From positions 1 through 47,307 of the forward strand of contig JALCLX010000012.1 of the NCBI GenBank assembly GCA_022648165.1: a stretch of 47,307 bases of DNA, in the 5' to 3' direction. Below the pieces are notes generated by a model. That model made no database searches, was not told the origin of the DNA, and saw only the letters and a program-made list of their open reading frames with translations. The position numbers and the translations under genes are program-made. This DNA is from Ancrocorticia sp. (GTDB taxonomy: Bacteria; Actinomycetota; Actinomycetes; Actinomycetales; Actinomycetaceae). This document shows positions 37,416-47,306 of the stretch, in pieces; position 1 is the stretch's first letter, and every line of letters begins with the position of its first letter.

Positions 37416-37786
37416 GGGGGTGATCGGTTTCGACGGCGATTGTTTGCCGAAGGGAAGCGGGTCGAGGATGCAGAGTCCACTCGTAAACGACTCTCTGCAA
37501 ACCAATAGGTGCCACTGAAAAGCGCACCGATTTCACTCTCGCCGCCTGAGCGAGCTCTGAAATCCGCCGGTCTGAGGGGGCTTCTTCCTCAGAATCCGAC
37601 GTCGTTTTAGGAAGCCACTGCTGAGCAGGCAGGCCGCGGGCCTGCTCGGGACACTTTCGCGGCTAAGTCCGTCAGCAACATGCCTGCTTGAGTGCTGGGG
37701 CCAAAAATAACGTGCTGCAGGATGCGCCCGGAGAAGACTTTGGAAGGAATCGTCGGACGGGAGTTCAATTCTCCCCACCTCCACTA
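37416..37786 (+). ncRNA. ssrA: tmRNA (ssrA), tag peptide ATEKRTDFTLAA
   Basis: It rescues stalled ribosomes with SmpB. The 5' end GGGGGUGAUCGGUUUCGACGGC is diagnostic and pairs with CACCUCC at 37776-37782; the T-arm is GAGTTCAATTCTC. The resume codon GCC (37511) follows the usual UAGGU. The tag reads A-T-E-K-R-T-D-F-T-L-A-A and stops at TGA 37547-37549. After the charged alanine the full tag would be AATEKRTDFTLAA, ending in the LAA needed by ClpXP. CCA is not encoded in full. smpB is convergent, 51 nt away. Confidence 0.97.
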
Positions 37787-37837
37787 AACTGGCTTTCCTG
37801 CTGCCAGCTGTGTGATTCCCAGCAGCGCTGCGGTCGT

Positions 37838-38359
37838 TCAGCGAGCGCGCCGCCGCACCGCTGCCATCACGCGCTCTGCTTCACGATCGGCATCGCGCCG
37901 CCGCAGCGTCTCTCTCTTGTCCCATTCTTGTTTCCCGCGGGCAAGCGCAATCTCCACTTTCGCACGCCCCCGAAGGAAATATAGCTCCAAAGGCACTATG
38001 GTGTAGCCTTTCGCATCTGATTTTTGGGCCAATTTCTCGATCTCCGCGCGGTGAAGCAAAAGTTTGCGCTTGCGATTGGGCGCATGGTTCGTCCAGGACG
38101 CCATTGCATACACAGGAATATTCGCGCCATTGAGCCACGCTTCTCCGTGCCGGTCAATATCCACCCACGCGTCCACAAGCGAAGCACGCCCCATCCGGAG
38201 TGCCTTTACTTCAGTTCCGGATAGTGAAAGTCCAGCTTCAAAGGTGTCCTCAATCAGATAATCGTGCCGCGCCTTCTTGTTGCGCGCGATGATCTGCCGC
38301 GTATCCGCCGGTTCTTTCGCTTTGTGGGCGGCCGAGGGCTTCCCTTGCTGTTTCGCCAT
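37838..38359 (-). CDS. smpB: SsrA-binding protein SmpB
   Basis: It brings tmRNA into the ribosomal A site. The 173-residue protein has [59 protein letters not shown] and [11 protein letters not shown], with a basic C-terminal helix ([23 protein letters not shown]) that mimics an anticodon arm. The N-terminus has a 20-residue basic extension. It follows the M23 hydrolase gene by 88 nt on the same strand and faces ssrA. Confidence 0.97.
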   Translation of the reverse strand: MAKQQGKPSAAHKAKEPADTRQIIARNKKARHDYLIEDTFEAGLSLSGTEVKALRMGRASLVDAWVDIDRHGEAWLNGANIPVYAMASWTNHAPNRKRKLLLHRAEIEKLAQKSDAKGYTIVPLELYFLRGRAKVEIALARGKQEWDKRETLRRRDADREAERVMAAVRRRAR

Positions 38360-38447
38360 GAGAACCCCCTGTACTCCCGTCCTTCCGAATGCCTCTGACG
38401 AGGCTCCGTGCTCATTGCCGAACTCGGACTATAAATTCTACCGCATG

Positions 38448-39791
38448 TCAGTTCGAGCGCGTGAAACCGGGCAGCGTCTCAGGATTTATATTGACGCCGT
38501 CCTTCCACACTTCCATATGAACGTGGCAGCCTGTAACTTTTCCGGTGGCGCCAGTCCAACCGATGATATCGCCCTGTTTTACAGACTGGCCAACACTCAC
38601 GTTGAACGCGGAAAGATGGTTGGTCACTACCACCCACGATGATCCGTTCACAGTCCCCAGATTGATATAAATCTGGTTTCCATGGGTTGAATTGCCTGCC
38701 GCGGGAATCACTTTCGCGATCACGCCGTCGGCGGGCGCATATTGCGGTGCCCCGCAGGCCGAAGAAATGTCAACGCCCGCATGGAAGGATGTCGTACCAG
38801 TAAATGGATAAATGCGATAGCCCCATGCCGACGTCACGTAAAAGGGGGCTGCGACCACAGGTTTGAGCCAGTAACTACTACTCGTAGTGCCCGTGTTCGT
38901 CTGCGTCGAACCCGTATTGGCCTGGGCGGCAGCCTGCGCTTTGGCGGCAGCGGCGGCCTTCTTCGCATTCTCCGCATCGATCTGGTCGATCTGCGCTTGT
39001 GTGGCACTTGCTTCTTTCTGGGCTGCCTGAATAGACTCCTCGAAATCGGCTTTCTTGCTCTCAAGAGCCTTTGATTGCTTCTGGTACGTACTCTGAAGGC
39101 TGACTAGCTTGTTGCGTTTGGTCTGGGCGGCTGCAGTGAGTTGTTTGTTCTTTTCAACAAGATCGTCAGCTTGATCCTTCAGGTCTGAAATCTTCTGTTC
39201 CACATCGGCCTGGCGCGCCTCACGCGTGCGATTCTGTGCCGCGATCTGCTCAATCTTTGCCAACGTGCTGTCTTCTGTACGAGTTATCGCCTGTGCGGCG
39301 GCATACGCGTTCTGGAAGTCTTCGGTCGATTTTGATCCAAACAGTAAATCGAGCGTGGATGGAACGTTCTCGCCACGGTATTGCGCGCGCGCGATCTCAC
39401 CTAGATTGCTCTGCGCTTCTTCAAGTTTCTGGTTGTCCTGATCGATTTGATCCCGGATGGATTGAAGCTCGCCTTGTGCAGCTTCCAGCTGAGCTGCCAC
39501 CGCTTCTTGGGCGCGCTGGGATTCGGCCAGTTCGGACTTTGCGTTGTCGAGATCCGTTTCAGCCTGCGATACCTGCTGTTTCGTTTCTTGGAGTTTGATG
39601 TACGTGTCCTGCAAGTCGGTATCCACGCCTTCCAAAGAAGAACGCAGCGATTCGATTTCTTGCTCGGCTTCCTCCTTCTGCTTCACCAGATCATCGCGAT
39701 CATCCGCAAAAGAAGCAACCGGAGCGATAAGAGCGCCTAAAGACAGAGCCACAGCGCTAACAATTGCGCCAATCTTTCGGTTCCTCGCCAC
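38448..39791 (-). CDS. Secreted M23 peptidoglycan hydrolase with coiled coil (EnvC-like)
   Basis: The probable partner of FtsEX in septal wall cleavage. From GTG 39791 (AAAGGAG upstream) the 447-residue product has a signal peptide (IGAIVSAVALSLGALIAPVASFA), a long coiled coil (residues about 33-310, rich in Glu, Gln and Lys heptads) and a C-terminal LytM/M23 domain with the zinc motif HAGVD, a conserved GNQIYINLG strand and HVHMEVW. All zinc ligands are present, so it could be active itself. It lies 41 nt behind ftsX. Coiled coil plus M23 is the architecture of E. coli EnvC; other Actinobacteria use NlpC/P60 partners such as RipC. Confidence 0.9.
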   Translation of the reverse strand: MARNRKIGAIVSAVALSLGALIAPVASFADDRDDLVKQKEEAEQEIESLRSSLEGVDTDLQDTYIKLQETKQQVSQAETDLDNAKSELAESQRAQEAVAAQLEAAQGELQSIRDQIDQDNQKLEEAQSNLGEIARAQYRGENVPSTLDLLFGSKSTEDFQNAYAAAQAITRTEDSTLAKIEQIAAQNRTREARQADVEQKISDLKDQADDLVEKNKQLTAAAQTKRNKLVSLQSTYQKQSKALESKKADFEESIQAAQKEASATQAQIDQIDAENAKKAAAAAKAQAAAQANTGSTQTNTGTTSSSYWLKPVVAAPFYVTSAWGYRIYPFTGTTSFHAGVDISSACGAPQYAPADGVIAKVIPAAGNSTHGNQIYINLGTVNGSSWVVVTNHLSAFNVSVGQSVKQGDIIGWTGATGKVTGCHVHMEVWKDGVNINPETLPGFTRSN

Positions 39792-39832
39792 ATTCTCTCC
39801 TTTCGGGTTGCGTGTTTCCGGCGACGACGTCG

Positions 39833-40747
39833 TTACACGCGCGCGTATCTCCGAAGTGTCACCCACGATGCAAAAGCTGCGACGACGACGGCGCCCACCA
39901 CCAGGAACGGCGCAAGGAACCAGACATTCGATGTGTCGACGATGCGCAGCCATGTGAAGGCAGAACCTAGCCAGTCTGTGATGAAGTATCGCACGGTTAC
40001 CCACAATCCAGCCACGGCCAATACCGAGCCAACCAAGGCAGAAAGCACGCCCTCCAAAATGAACGGGAGCTCAATGAAGAAGTTCGATGCGCCCACAAAG
40101 CGCATGATCTCGGTTTCATTGCGGCGCGACATCGCAGACAGACGGATGGTTGTTGGAATCAGCAATAGGCCAGTCAAGATCATCACAGCGGCGAGGACGG
40201 AGGAAAGTATCGTGAGTTTGTTGAGCACATTGAAAAGCGGCTCCAACTGCTCGCGTTGATCGTTTACTGACTGAACACCGTCGCGCCCTGATAGTGCGTC
40301 GGTGACAATCTGGTACTTTTCAGGATCCACCAGCTTGATCCGGAATGACGCCTGCATATCGTCCTTCGTGAGCCGATCTGCCCACGATGTGCCCGCCATC
40401 TGCTTCTGGAAATTCTCCAGTGCCTCTTCCTTCGATTCAAACCGATAGGATTCGATGAGCGGTTTCATCTCCTTCGATTCCAGGTATTCAGAAATCGCAT
40501 CGATCTGATCTTGTGTTGCTTCGCCGTTTGCACATTGCGGGTAATCAGAACTCTCAGGGCACAAGTAAACGGAAATCTCGACGTTCTCATACCATTCTGT
40601 CTTCAGGTTATTCACCTGCGTTTGCAGCAATGATGCTGCCCCCACAAAGAGCAATGAGACAAAAGTTACGAGCGCCACAGAAGCCGCCATTGCCTTATTT
40701 GAGGCAATGCCACGGAAGGTCTGCGAAAGTATAAAACGGAATCGCAT
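39833..40747 (-). CDS. ftsX: Cell division protein FtsX
   Basis: The membrane part of the FtsEX complex, which transmits ATP hydrolysis to a peptidoglycan hydrolase outside. The 304-residue protein has one N-terminal helix (MAASVALVTFVSLLFVGAASLL), an extracellular domain (about 45-180, with C63 and C72 which could form a disulfide), then three helices. The cytoplasmic loop carries RRNETEIMRFVGASNFFIELPFILEG. The start overlaps the ftsE stop (TGATG). Confidence 0.96.
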   Translation of the reverse strand: MRFRFILSQTFRGIASNKAMAASVALVTFVSLLFVGAASLLQTQVNNLKTEWYENVEISVYLCPESSDYPQCANGEATQDQIDAISEYLESKEMKPLIESYRFESKEEALENFQKQMAGTSWADRLTKDDMQASFRIKLVDPEKYQIVTDALSGRDGVQSVNDQREQLEPLFNVLNKLTILSSVLAAVMILTGLLLIPTTIRLSAMSRRNETEIMRFVGASNFFIELPFILEGVLSALVGSVLAVAGLWVTVRYFITDWLGSAFTWLRIVDTSNVWFLAPFLVVGAVVVAAFASWVTLRRYARV

Positions 40748-41439
40748 CAGTGCTGCCCACTTCCATATTGGCCACGCACCTGGTCGCGTACTACGACGCC
40801 TTCACGGAGTTCGATCACGCGCTTGCGCATTTGATTAACGATGTTTTCATCGTGAGTGGCCATGACCACCGTGGTGCCAGTGCGGTTGATGCGATCGAGC
40901 AGACGCATGATAGACAGGCCTGTATCCGAATCCAGGTTACCGGTTGGTTCATCGGCCAACAGAATCTTGGGCCGGTTGACCATGGCGCGTGCAATCGCGA
41001 CGCGTTGGCGCTCACCTCCGGAAAGCTCCGTCATGTGACGTTTCTCCTTGCCTTCAAGGCCCACCATCTTGAGAACCTCGGGCACATCAGTCTTAATGCG
41101 GTGCCGCGGCGCCCCAATGACCTGGAGAGCCAGCGCCACATTCTCGTATACGTTCATGGCGTCGAGCAACCGGAAATCTTGAAAAACGGTGCCAATTTGC
41201 CGCCTCATGAGCGGTACCCGGCGTGCCGATACCGTGGAAAGATCCTTTCCTAACACTTGGACGTGGCCAGAAGTGGGCCGTTCTTCCGCCATAATGAGCG
41301 CGAGCATGGTCGATTTCCCGGAACCTGACGGTCCAACGAGGAATGCGAACTCGCCGCGTTCCACGTCAAGGCTGACAGAGTCGAGCGCAGGCCGCGCACC
41401 TTTCTGGTACAGCTTCGTGACGTTCTTGAATGTGATCAT
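40747..41439 (-). CDS. ftsE: Cell division ATP-binding protein FtsE
   Basis: An ABC ATPase of 230 residues. Walker [10 protein letters not shown] (36-44), Q-loop TVFQDFRLL, signature [15 protein letters not shown], Walker [13 protein letters not shown] and H-loop ATHDENIV are intact. GGTGGGA stands before ATG 41439. It starts the ftsE-ftsX-M23-smpB run, downstream of prfB, an order well known from Actinobacteria. Confidence 0.97.
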   Translation of the reverse strand: MITFKNVTKLYQKGARPALDSVSLDVERGEFAFLVGPSGSGKSTMLALIMAEERPTSGHVQVLGKDLSTVSARRVPLMRRQIGTVFQDFRLLDAMNVYENVALALQVIGAPRHRIKTDVPEVLKMVGLEGKEKRHMTELSGGERQRVAIARAMVNRPKILLADEPTGNLDSDTGLSIMRLLDRINRTGTTVVMATHDENIVNQMRKRVIELREGVVVRDQVRGQYGSGQH

Positions 41440-41593
41440 CTAATCCCACCAGTCGAGCATACGCATGGTCGTTTGAGAGCATACGGCCCTGTCTTGGCGA
41501 AATCTGGTTTACACGCCGTAATAGGTAAAGCCGTCTGCGAATACTCAGGTATCTATCAGATACCGTTCAACGGCACATTCAAGCGCCACAATC
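41440..41593 (-). other. Gap between prfB and ftsE with two hairpins
   Basis: GGTATCT-ATC-AGATACC (41548-41564) and CACAATC-TCAC-GATTGTG (41587-41604) form two short perfect hairpins on the 3' side of prfB; the second spans the prfB stop. Neither has a U-run. They may end or process the prfB message before ftsE. Confidence 0.5.
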
Positions 41594-42736
41594 TCACGAT
41601 TGTGCGTGATCTCCCGCCTTTTCCCCGGTGGCGCGCCAACGAATACCTGCGTCTATAAAGCCGTCAATATCGCCGTCGAACACTGCATCGGGGTTTCCAG
41701 CTTCAAAACCCGTACGCAGGTCCTTGACCATCTGGTACGGCTGCAGTACGTAGGATCGCATCTGGTCGCCCCATGACGCCTTAATGTCTCCCGCGAGTTC
41801 CTTCTTCTCTTTCGCCTCTTCCTCCTGTTTGAGGAGAAGAAGGCGCGATTGGAGCACCCGCATCGCGGCCGCGCGGTTCTGAATCTGCGACTTTTCATCC
41901 TGCATAGACACCACGATGCCTGTAGGCAAGTGAGTGATGCGGACTGCGGAATCTGTTGTGTTGACCGATTGGCCGCCAGGGCCGGACGAACGGAAAACGT
42001 CAATCCGAATATCCGATTCTGGGATATCTATATGATCGGTCTGTTCGATCAACGGGATAACTTCCACGGCGGCAAAAGACGTCTGGCGCCGTCCCTGATT
42101 ATCAAAAGGCGAGATGCGCACCAGCCGGTGTGTGCCAGCCTCCACCGAAAGCGTGCCGTATGCGTACGGTGCATCCACTTCGAACGTTGTTGACTTGATG
42201 CCGGCTTCTTCGGCATACGAGGTATCAAGGACCTTCGTGCGGTAACCGTGCCGCTCGGCCCATCTGAGGTACATGCGCTGGAGCATCAACGCCCAATCTG
42301 CAGCGTCCACACCACCCGCGCCCGAGCGAATGGTAACCACGGCGAAGCGCTCGTCGTACTTGCCGGACAACAGGGTCTGGATCTGCAGCTCGGCTAGTTC
42401 GTCATGGGTGAGCTTCAACGCTTTATCTAGGTCCGCATACAGCTCCGCGGCAGACTCAGGATCCTTAGGAGCCTCTTCTTCCGCCATTTCCAAGAGTGTT
42501 TCCAGGTCTTCCAGCCGCGATTGCAGCTTCTTCAGCTTCTCAAGCTCAGATTGCGCGTGCGAAAGCTTGGATGTCACCTCCTGGGCTTTTGCCTGGTCAT
42601 TCCACAAGTCAGGAGCCGCGGATTCCTCCGTAAGCGCGGCGATACGGCTCTTCAAATCTTCCGGATTCGTGACGAGGGTAATCTGTTCGAACACCTTCCG
42701 GAGCGCATCGATTTCTGCTTGATATTCTGTGGCCAC
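41594..42736 (-). CDS. prfB: Peptide chain release factor 2
   Basis: It ends translation at UGA and UAA. The 380-residue protein has the RF2 SPF tripeptide (ISPFDNQ) and GPGGQSVN with the catalytic GGQ. The frame is continuous from the start, so the autoregulatory +1 frameshift known in E. coli is absent. The start is GTG 42736, 7 nt after TAGCCT and without a ribosome site: probably leaderless. Confidence 0.97.
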   Translation of the reverse strand: MATEYQAEIDALRKVFEQITLVTNPEDLKSRIAALTEESAAPDLWNDQAKAQEVTSKLSHAQSELEKLKKLQSRLEDLETLLEMAEEEAPKDPESAAELYADLDKALKLTHDELAELQIQTLLSGKYDERFAVVTIRSGAGGVDAADWALMLQRMYLRWAERHGYRTKVLDTSYAEEAGIKSTTFEVDAPYAYGTLSVEAGTHRLVRISPFDNQGRRQTSFAAVEVIPLIEQTDHIDIPESDIRIDVFRSSGPGGQSVNTTDSAVRITHLPTGIVVSMQDEKSQIQNRAAAMRVLQSRLLLLKQEEEAKEKKELAGDIKASWGDQMRSYVLQPYQMVKDLRTGFEAGNPDAVFDGDIDGFIDAGIRWRATGEKAGDHAQS

Positions 42737-42749
42737 GGGAGCAAGGCTA
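42737..42749 (-). promoter_or_regulatory. Leaderless promoter (-10) of prfB
   Basis: TAGCCT (42744-42749, minus), 7 nt, GTG start. Confidence 0.5.
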
Positions 42750-42814
42750 CCGCATGTTGCGCTCTAGGCGGGATTCCGGCGGAGTGGGAAACTGTATCTT
42801 TCCTTGGAAACACG

Positions 42815-42826
42815 TATTTTGAATGT
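42815..42826 (+). promoter_or_regulatory. Leaderless promoter (-10) of the APH-like gene
   Basis: TATTTT (42815-42820) followed by 6 nt and GTG 42827; no ribosome site is seen. Confidence 0.5.
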
Positions 42827-43768
42827 GTGAAGATTACGCCAGTTTATTTGGCTGCGCTTGCAGTCGAAGCGATTCCCCACCTTGATATCGTGGGAACGCG
42901 CCCTCCTTTCCGCGAATCTGAAGATTTCGCCACCGGTTGTGTGGTAGACGCAAGGGGACGGCGTTGGATGGTGACGTGTCCGAAGAATGCCACGGCCGGT
43001 ACGGCGATCGAGGCGGAGGCTGGGCTTGCGCCGCTGCTACTCGAACAGTTGCGTGCAGGTAATCTGCCGTTCGATATTTTCCGGCCAGCTGGTTTTGCTC
43101 AAGTGAAAGATGCGGGCCGGGCCGTGATCTATCCAGAACCCTTTGGAGCAGCCAAAGATTTTGAATCTTTAACGGACGACGACGTGAGCGAGCTGGGGCG
43201 TGCACTTGCTTCGATTCACGGCTTGCCAGTTTCCATAATCGAGCAGGCAGGCCTTCCCGTATACTCGGCGGAGAATTCGCGTGTGCGGCTTGCCACCGAG
43301 CTCGACGACGTCGACGCGACCAGCTTTTTGCCTTCAGTGTTGCGGCGACGGTGGGATTCCATCGTGGCGAACCCTTCGTTGTGGAATTTTGAGCCGCGGG
43401 TAGTCCACGGCGATGTTGCAGGAGAGAACTTCCTGTGGGCGAATGGTTCCATCGCCACTGTTCTTGGTTTCTCCGATGCGCACGTTGGCGATCCTGCTGC
43501 CGATTTTGGGCCTTTGCTAGGGTATGGGGAAGATTTCACAGAGCACGTGATCGAATCGTACGAACACACTCTTGGGGCACATTTCGACGACGCCGCCCGC
43601 GAGCGAGCTCGTTTTTATTCCGAGTATGCTCTTGCGCGCTGGCTCATGTTCGGGAAGCGGACGCAGAACGCCGATATTGTTGCCGAGGCTCGCGACATGT
43701 TGCATGAGCTCGCCGAAGAAGTCATGCACGCAGATGCCGCTTCACTTGGCGCAGATGACGCTGCGTGA
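42827..43768 (+). CDS. Aminoglycoside phosphotransferase-fold kinase-like protein
   Basis: A 313-residue protein with the APH/choline kinase fold. The Brenner motif is VVHGDVAGENFLW (H194, D196, N201) and the second metal Asp lies in LGFSDAHVGDPAADFG (D217, D222). The N-lobe is less clear, but CPKNATAGTAIEAEAG holds the usual Lys and Glu region. The substrate is unknown; calling it a resistance gene is not justified. The start is GTG 42827, 6 nt after TATTTT. It is divergent from prfB and convergent with adnB. The stop codon sits in a 20-bp tandem duplication. Confidence 0.8.
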   Translation: MKITPVYLAALAVEAIPHLDIVGTRPPFRESEDFATGCVVDARGRRWMVTCPKNATAGTAIEAEAGLAPLLLEQLRAGNLPFDIFRPAGFAQVKDAGRAVIYPEPFGAAKDFESLTDDDVSELGRALASIHGLPVSIIEQAGLPVYSAENSRVRLATELDDVDATSFLPSVLRRRWDSIVANPSLWNFEPRVVHGDVAGENFLWANGSIATVLGFSDAHVGDPAADFGPLLGYGEDFTEHVIESYEHTLGAHFDDAARERARFYSEYALARWLMFGKRTQNADIVAEARDMLHELAEEVMHADAASLGADDAA

Positions 43769-43797
43769 CCCCGTCACACGCTGCGTGGCCCCATCAC
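43758..43797. repeat. 20-bp tandem duplication across the APH-like stop codon
   Basis: ACGCTGCGTGACCCCGTCAC (43758-43777) and ACGCTGCGTGGCCCCATCAC (43778-43797) differ at 2 positions. The first contains the stop TGA; in the second it is TGG. Confidence 0.9.
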
Positions 43798-43815
43798 AAT
43801 ACCGCCCTACAGCTA

Positions 43816-46800
43816 TCACCCATTGAATAGTGCGGCCCCATGCTCCTTTCCCAAGACGGCGGAAATTCTGGCTGTGAGCTCTTCTTCGCTAATTGCTCCT
43901 GCCCGCAGCTCTCGCCTGCCTTCGGGCTCGGCCAAGTACACGAAGCAAGCATCAATTGAATCCAGTGGCACATCGTGCGAACGCGCCCATGCAAGACGAT
44001 AGGTGGCAAGTTGGAGTTCACGTGCAGCAACTCGAGATTGTTGCGGCCTGCGGCCCGTTTTCCAGTCCACGATTGTGATGTCACCAAACTCGCCATCCGC
44101 AGACGTATCGAAAACAGCGTCGATCGTACAACGGATAACATGGCCTGCCACCACTATTTCCAGTGATTGTTCGATTGCCAGGGGGTTGTATGCCGCCCAT
44201 CGAGAGTTTTTGAATGCCGCGAAAAGGCGTTCGTCCTCTTCCACGGTGGTTCTTTCCATATCGACGGGAAGATCCATGCGCGTGAGTTCCGCGTCAATGT
44301 CAAGTGTTGCAGCGCGCTTATAGGAATGCGCGATCATCGAATGAATTCGAGAGCCGCGACGCGCTTGCGGGCTTGGCTCTTGCGGTATTGGCCTGCGAAG
44401 TTGCGCCAGGAACTCTTTTGGCTCCTCTGAAACATGGACCAGATCTGTGGCCGTGTAATAGGGACGTTCTGGGTTCGGAATACCCCTGCGTTCTTCCGCT
44501 TCTCCCACTAGCAGGCGCACATTTTGCGCGAGTTCATCCATGGCATGTGCGGTGAGGGCCGATTCTTCGATGGGTATATCGCGCTTCACGTCGCGTGGCC
44601 ATCGCGGAAGCTCAGTACGCTCGCTAAAATGCGGAATCGGTTCAAGCGCGTCTGGATCTGTGATGCCTCCGAGCATCTCCTGCACCTCCGTTGTGGTGAT
44701 GCTGACTGGCGCAGTCTCTGTGAGTTCTACTGGCCAGTCAGGCGCCGCTAGATCGCTGATCGGGCACACGCACGCACAGCCCTGTTGTTCTGCCGCGCGC
44801 ATCTGTTCAGTGAATGTGGACCGGCCCAGAAGTGGCAGATAGTCCAAAAGAGGCGTAGGCCGCTCTGCCTTTTTTGCGTGGTTCTTTTGCGTAAAGCGTT
44901 TCAGGGCAGACCGCAGTGAATCAGGATCAGTTGCTGCGTATCCCATGAGCATGAGTTCCTTCACAGGCCGAGTGAAGGCGACATATGCCAGGCGCATGAG
45001 CTCTTGGTTTTGTTCTTCCACTATTCCTTCAAAACGAAAGTGGGAATATGCAGCTCCTGCCTCGAATTTATCCGCGTATTGGCGCACATCGAACTGCGGA
45101 AGGTATTGGTAGTCCGCCCGCAGCGGATAGGGAAAAGCCGCGGCGGATTCAGGCCACGCGGTGAAGTGATCCTTTTTAGCTGAGAATTGTGTTTCCACGA
45201 GCTCTGGTATGGCCACGAGATCGCGCCACTCGAGCCCCTTGGCGGAATGGATGGTAAGGATCTGAACCACTCCGGGGTGTACCTCAACATCTTCGCTGAC
45301 GTAATCTTCACCTGCCTGCTCTTCCCCACCGTTTTCCCTTGCATCGACGGCTTCGAGCCATGCCGTGAAGCCCCGTACGTCCGCTTCCGGATGATTGGAA
45401 AGATACTCTGCCCCAAGTGAAATAAACGAATCGAGCGCAGTCCTCACACGCTGTCCACCTTGAGTACGCGATGCCGCAGCCACGTCCAAGCCAAGAGCGT
45501 GTGCCGTAAAGGCAATCATGTCGGGAAGAGGAAGATGGCGCATGGCACGGAGCTCATCCAGTATTCGGGCAAGACGTGTAAGTACGCTATGCGCGTATTC
45601 GGTCATCGTGACGTTGCGTTTACCGTGCCATCCGACCTCAGGAAGCGCAGTGAGTGCTTCCACAAGATTGCTTTCACTTCGAGCGTCAAGATCTGGCGTG
45701 GTCGCTGCGAGCTGTTTCGCGGCGACATCTGCAGCCACCGCGGAAAGAATCCGAAGCGCGGCGGCATCAGCTCCTACATACGTCAGCAAACGCAGCAGTT
45801 GGTCTGTCCGCGCGGGGTTTGAAATTACGGCGAGTGCTGCACGAATGGTGAGAATCTCTGGGCGCGCTACGAGGCTCTCTCCCCCGACAACTTCGTATGG
45901 AACCCCCACCTCGTCTAGAGCCTCCGCTGCATAACGCATGTATTCGCGTTTTCGGCACAAGATTGCTATTTCAGGCTCGCGATAATCGGGCGTGTGGCGT
46001 TTTTCGGTGAACCCTGCGATGAGATCGCGAATACGGTAGGCCATGGCCCGATATGAGTCGCGGCGGTAAAACGTCCGTATCTCTGTGACGCGGCCTGGGC
46101 CTGCCTGACGCCGCGATTCAAGGGGCGAGACAGTGATGGCAGGTGTGCGAAGACCGGACGCGACCGCATTAGCAGCTGCAAGTATTGCGCGGTCGTTGCG
46201 AAACGACGTTGAGAGCTGCATGTATTCCACCGTCCCCATGTAATGGCGCGATTGGGCCGCAAAGTCCGCCAAAGCGTTCGCACTTGCACCGCGCCAACCA
46301 TAGATCGCCTGATGGGGATCGCCCACGGCACAGATCGAACGCGAAACGCCAGGCAGCGGCCGTGCCAAAGCACTCATGAGGAACGCAGCTTGGTTGACGG
46401 ACGTGTCCTGATATTCATCGAGCAGCACTAGCCGGTACTGCTGGCCAAGTTCCTGGGCGATTTCTGGGTGCTCCTCAATGACACGCGCGGCAGTTGTGAT
46501 TTGGTCAGCGAATTCGGTGAGCCCGCGGCGGCGCTTCTCGGCAAAATATTCGCCCACGATCGGAAGCAGCGCGCTTTCTTGGGCAATGGCGGATGCGCCG
46601 TCACGCAGTTTCCGCCATGCGTCTCCCGCTTCTGGCATGCCACGGAATTGCTTGCGGTTGGCGTTCATCGCCGCGATTGTCTCAATGTGGCTATCGAGGA
46701 AAGAACGCGCATCATCCAGTGAAATGCGGTTATCGATGAGTGCGGCAGCGAGCGTGAGAGCTGCGTCCGTTTTCTTTTCAGCGCTCATGTCGACGAGCAC

Positions 46801-47283
46801 ACCGCGGGGATCGTCACTCCACCGATCCACGATACTTTTCATGAGCTGCCAGCGTTCTGCCTCCGTCATGAGCCTAGCTGAAGGGCCGGCCCCCACGAGT
46901 ACCCCGTAGCTCGCCGCGATTTCAGAGGCGAATGCGTTATAGGTAGCGATCGTGGGGCGTTCGAGTTCGGCTCTCAATGCAGCGGCTTCCGCTTTACCAC
47001 TCTCATCGTTTTCCACGTCCACAAAGCCATTTTTTCCACGTAGGCGCGAAAGTGCCGTGGCGGTTCTCTCCGCAAGCTCGCCGGCGGCCTTTCGCGTGAA
47101 GGTGAGCCCCAGTACTTCCTGAGGCCGCACGTGGCCAGCGGCGACGTGGTAGGCGATCCTGTCTGTCATGGTTGCTGTCTTGCCGGAACCGGCGCCTGCA
47201 ACCACGAGGATTGCGGGCCCTTCAGAAACGATGACTGCCTGCTGCTCGGGCGTGGGTGTGATATTCGGATGCAACGCGCTCAT
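43816..47283 (-). CDS. adnB: AdnB-type helicase-nuclease subunit
   Basis: It is the lead motor and nuclease subunit of AdnAB, which resects double-strand breaks in Actinobacteria. The 1155-residue protein has the UvrD-like motor: Q-motif TPEQQAVIV, Walker A AGAGSGKT (29-36), LGLTFTRKAAGELAERT, Walker B VLLDEYQDTSVNQ, GDPHQAIYGWRGA, LSTSFRN, ILTIHSAKGLEW and LAYVAFTRPVKEL. The C-terminal RecB-like nuclease keeps GSRIHSMIAHS, an Asp in CTIDAVFD and IVDWKTGRRPQQ. ATG 47283 is preferred because it overlaps an upstream stop codon as ATGA; a TTG at 47298 is also open. Confidence 0.9.
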   Translation of the reverse strand: MSALHPNITPTPEQQAVIVSEGPAILVVAGAGSGKTATMTDRIAYHVAAGHVRPQEVLGLTFTRKAAGELAERTATALSRLRGKNGFVDVENDESGKAEAAALRAELERPTIATYNAFASEIAASYGVLVGAGPSARLMTEAERWQLMKSIVDRWSDDPRGVLVDMSAEKKTDAALTLAAALIDNRISLDDARSFLDSHIETIAAMNANRKQFRGMPEAGDAWRKLRDGASAIAQESALLPIVGEYFAEKRRRGLTEFADQITTAARVIEEHPEIAQELGQQYRLVLLDEYQDTSVNQAAFLMSALARPLPGVSRSICAVGDPHQAIYGWRGASANALADFAAQSRHYMGTVEYMQLSTSFRNDRAILAAANAVASGLRTPAITVSPLESRRQAGPGRVTEIRTFYRRDSYRAMAYRIRDLIAGFTEKRHTPDYREPEIAILCRKREYMRYAAEALDEVGVPYEVVGGESLVARPEILTIRAALAVISNPARTDQLLRLLTYVGADAAALRILSAVAADVAAKQLAATTPDLDARSESNLVEALTALPEVGWHGKRNVTMTEYAHSVLTRLARILDELRAMRHLPLPDMIAFTAHALGLDVAAASRTQGGQRVRTALDSFISLGAEYLSNHPEADVRGFTAWLEAVDARENGGEEQAGEDYVSEDVEVHPGVVQILTIHSAKGLEWRDLVAIPELVETQFSAKKDHFTAWPESAAAFPYPLRADYQYLPQFDVRQYADKFEAGAAYSHFRFEGIVEEQNQELMRLAYVAFTRPVKELMLMGYAATDPDSLRSALKRFTQKNHAKKAERPTPLLDYLPLLGRSTFTEQMRAAEQQGCACVCPISDLAAPDWPVELTETAPVSITTTEVQEMLGGITDPDALEPIPHFSERTELPRWPRDVKRDIPIEESALTAHAMDELAQNVRLLVGEAEERRGIPNPERPYYTATDLVHVSEEPKEFLAQLRRPIPQEPSPQARRGSRIHSMIAHSYKRAATLDIDAELTRMDLPVDMERTTVEEDERLFAAFKNSRWAAYNPLAIEQSLEIVVAGHVIRCTIDAVFDTSADGEFGDITIVDWKTGRRPQQSRVAARELQLATYRLAWARSHDVPLDSIDACFVYLAEPEGRRELRAGAISEEELTARISAVLGKEHGAALFNG

Positions 47284-47306
47284 AACAGCGTGATACAACG
47301 GCGCAT
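47280..47306 (-). CDS. adnA: Probable last codons of adnA (partial)
   Basis: In the frame that ends TGA at 47280-47282, the minus strand reads MRRCITLL then stop, and the stop overlaps the adnB start codon as ATGA. In mycobacteria adnA lies directly upstream of adnB and is co-transcribed. Only nine codons including the stop are visible, so identity rests on position. Confidence 0.45.
   Translation of the reverse strand: MRRCITLL

Noticed and set aside
42660-42736. Programmed frameshift in prfB
   Set aside because: The frame is uninterrupted from GTG 42736 and has no in-frame UGA near codon 25.
42521-42826. N-terminal extension of the APH-like gene back to 42521
   Set aside because: It is antisense to prfB codons; the conserved part begins after GTG 42827, which has a leaderless-type promoter.
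42827-43768. APH-like gene as an antibiotic resistance determinant
   Set aside because: Only the general kinase fold is visible; such genes are common on actinobacterial chromosomes and the substrate is unknown.
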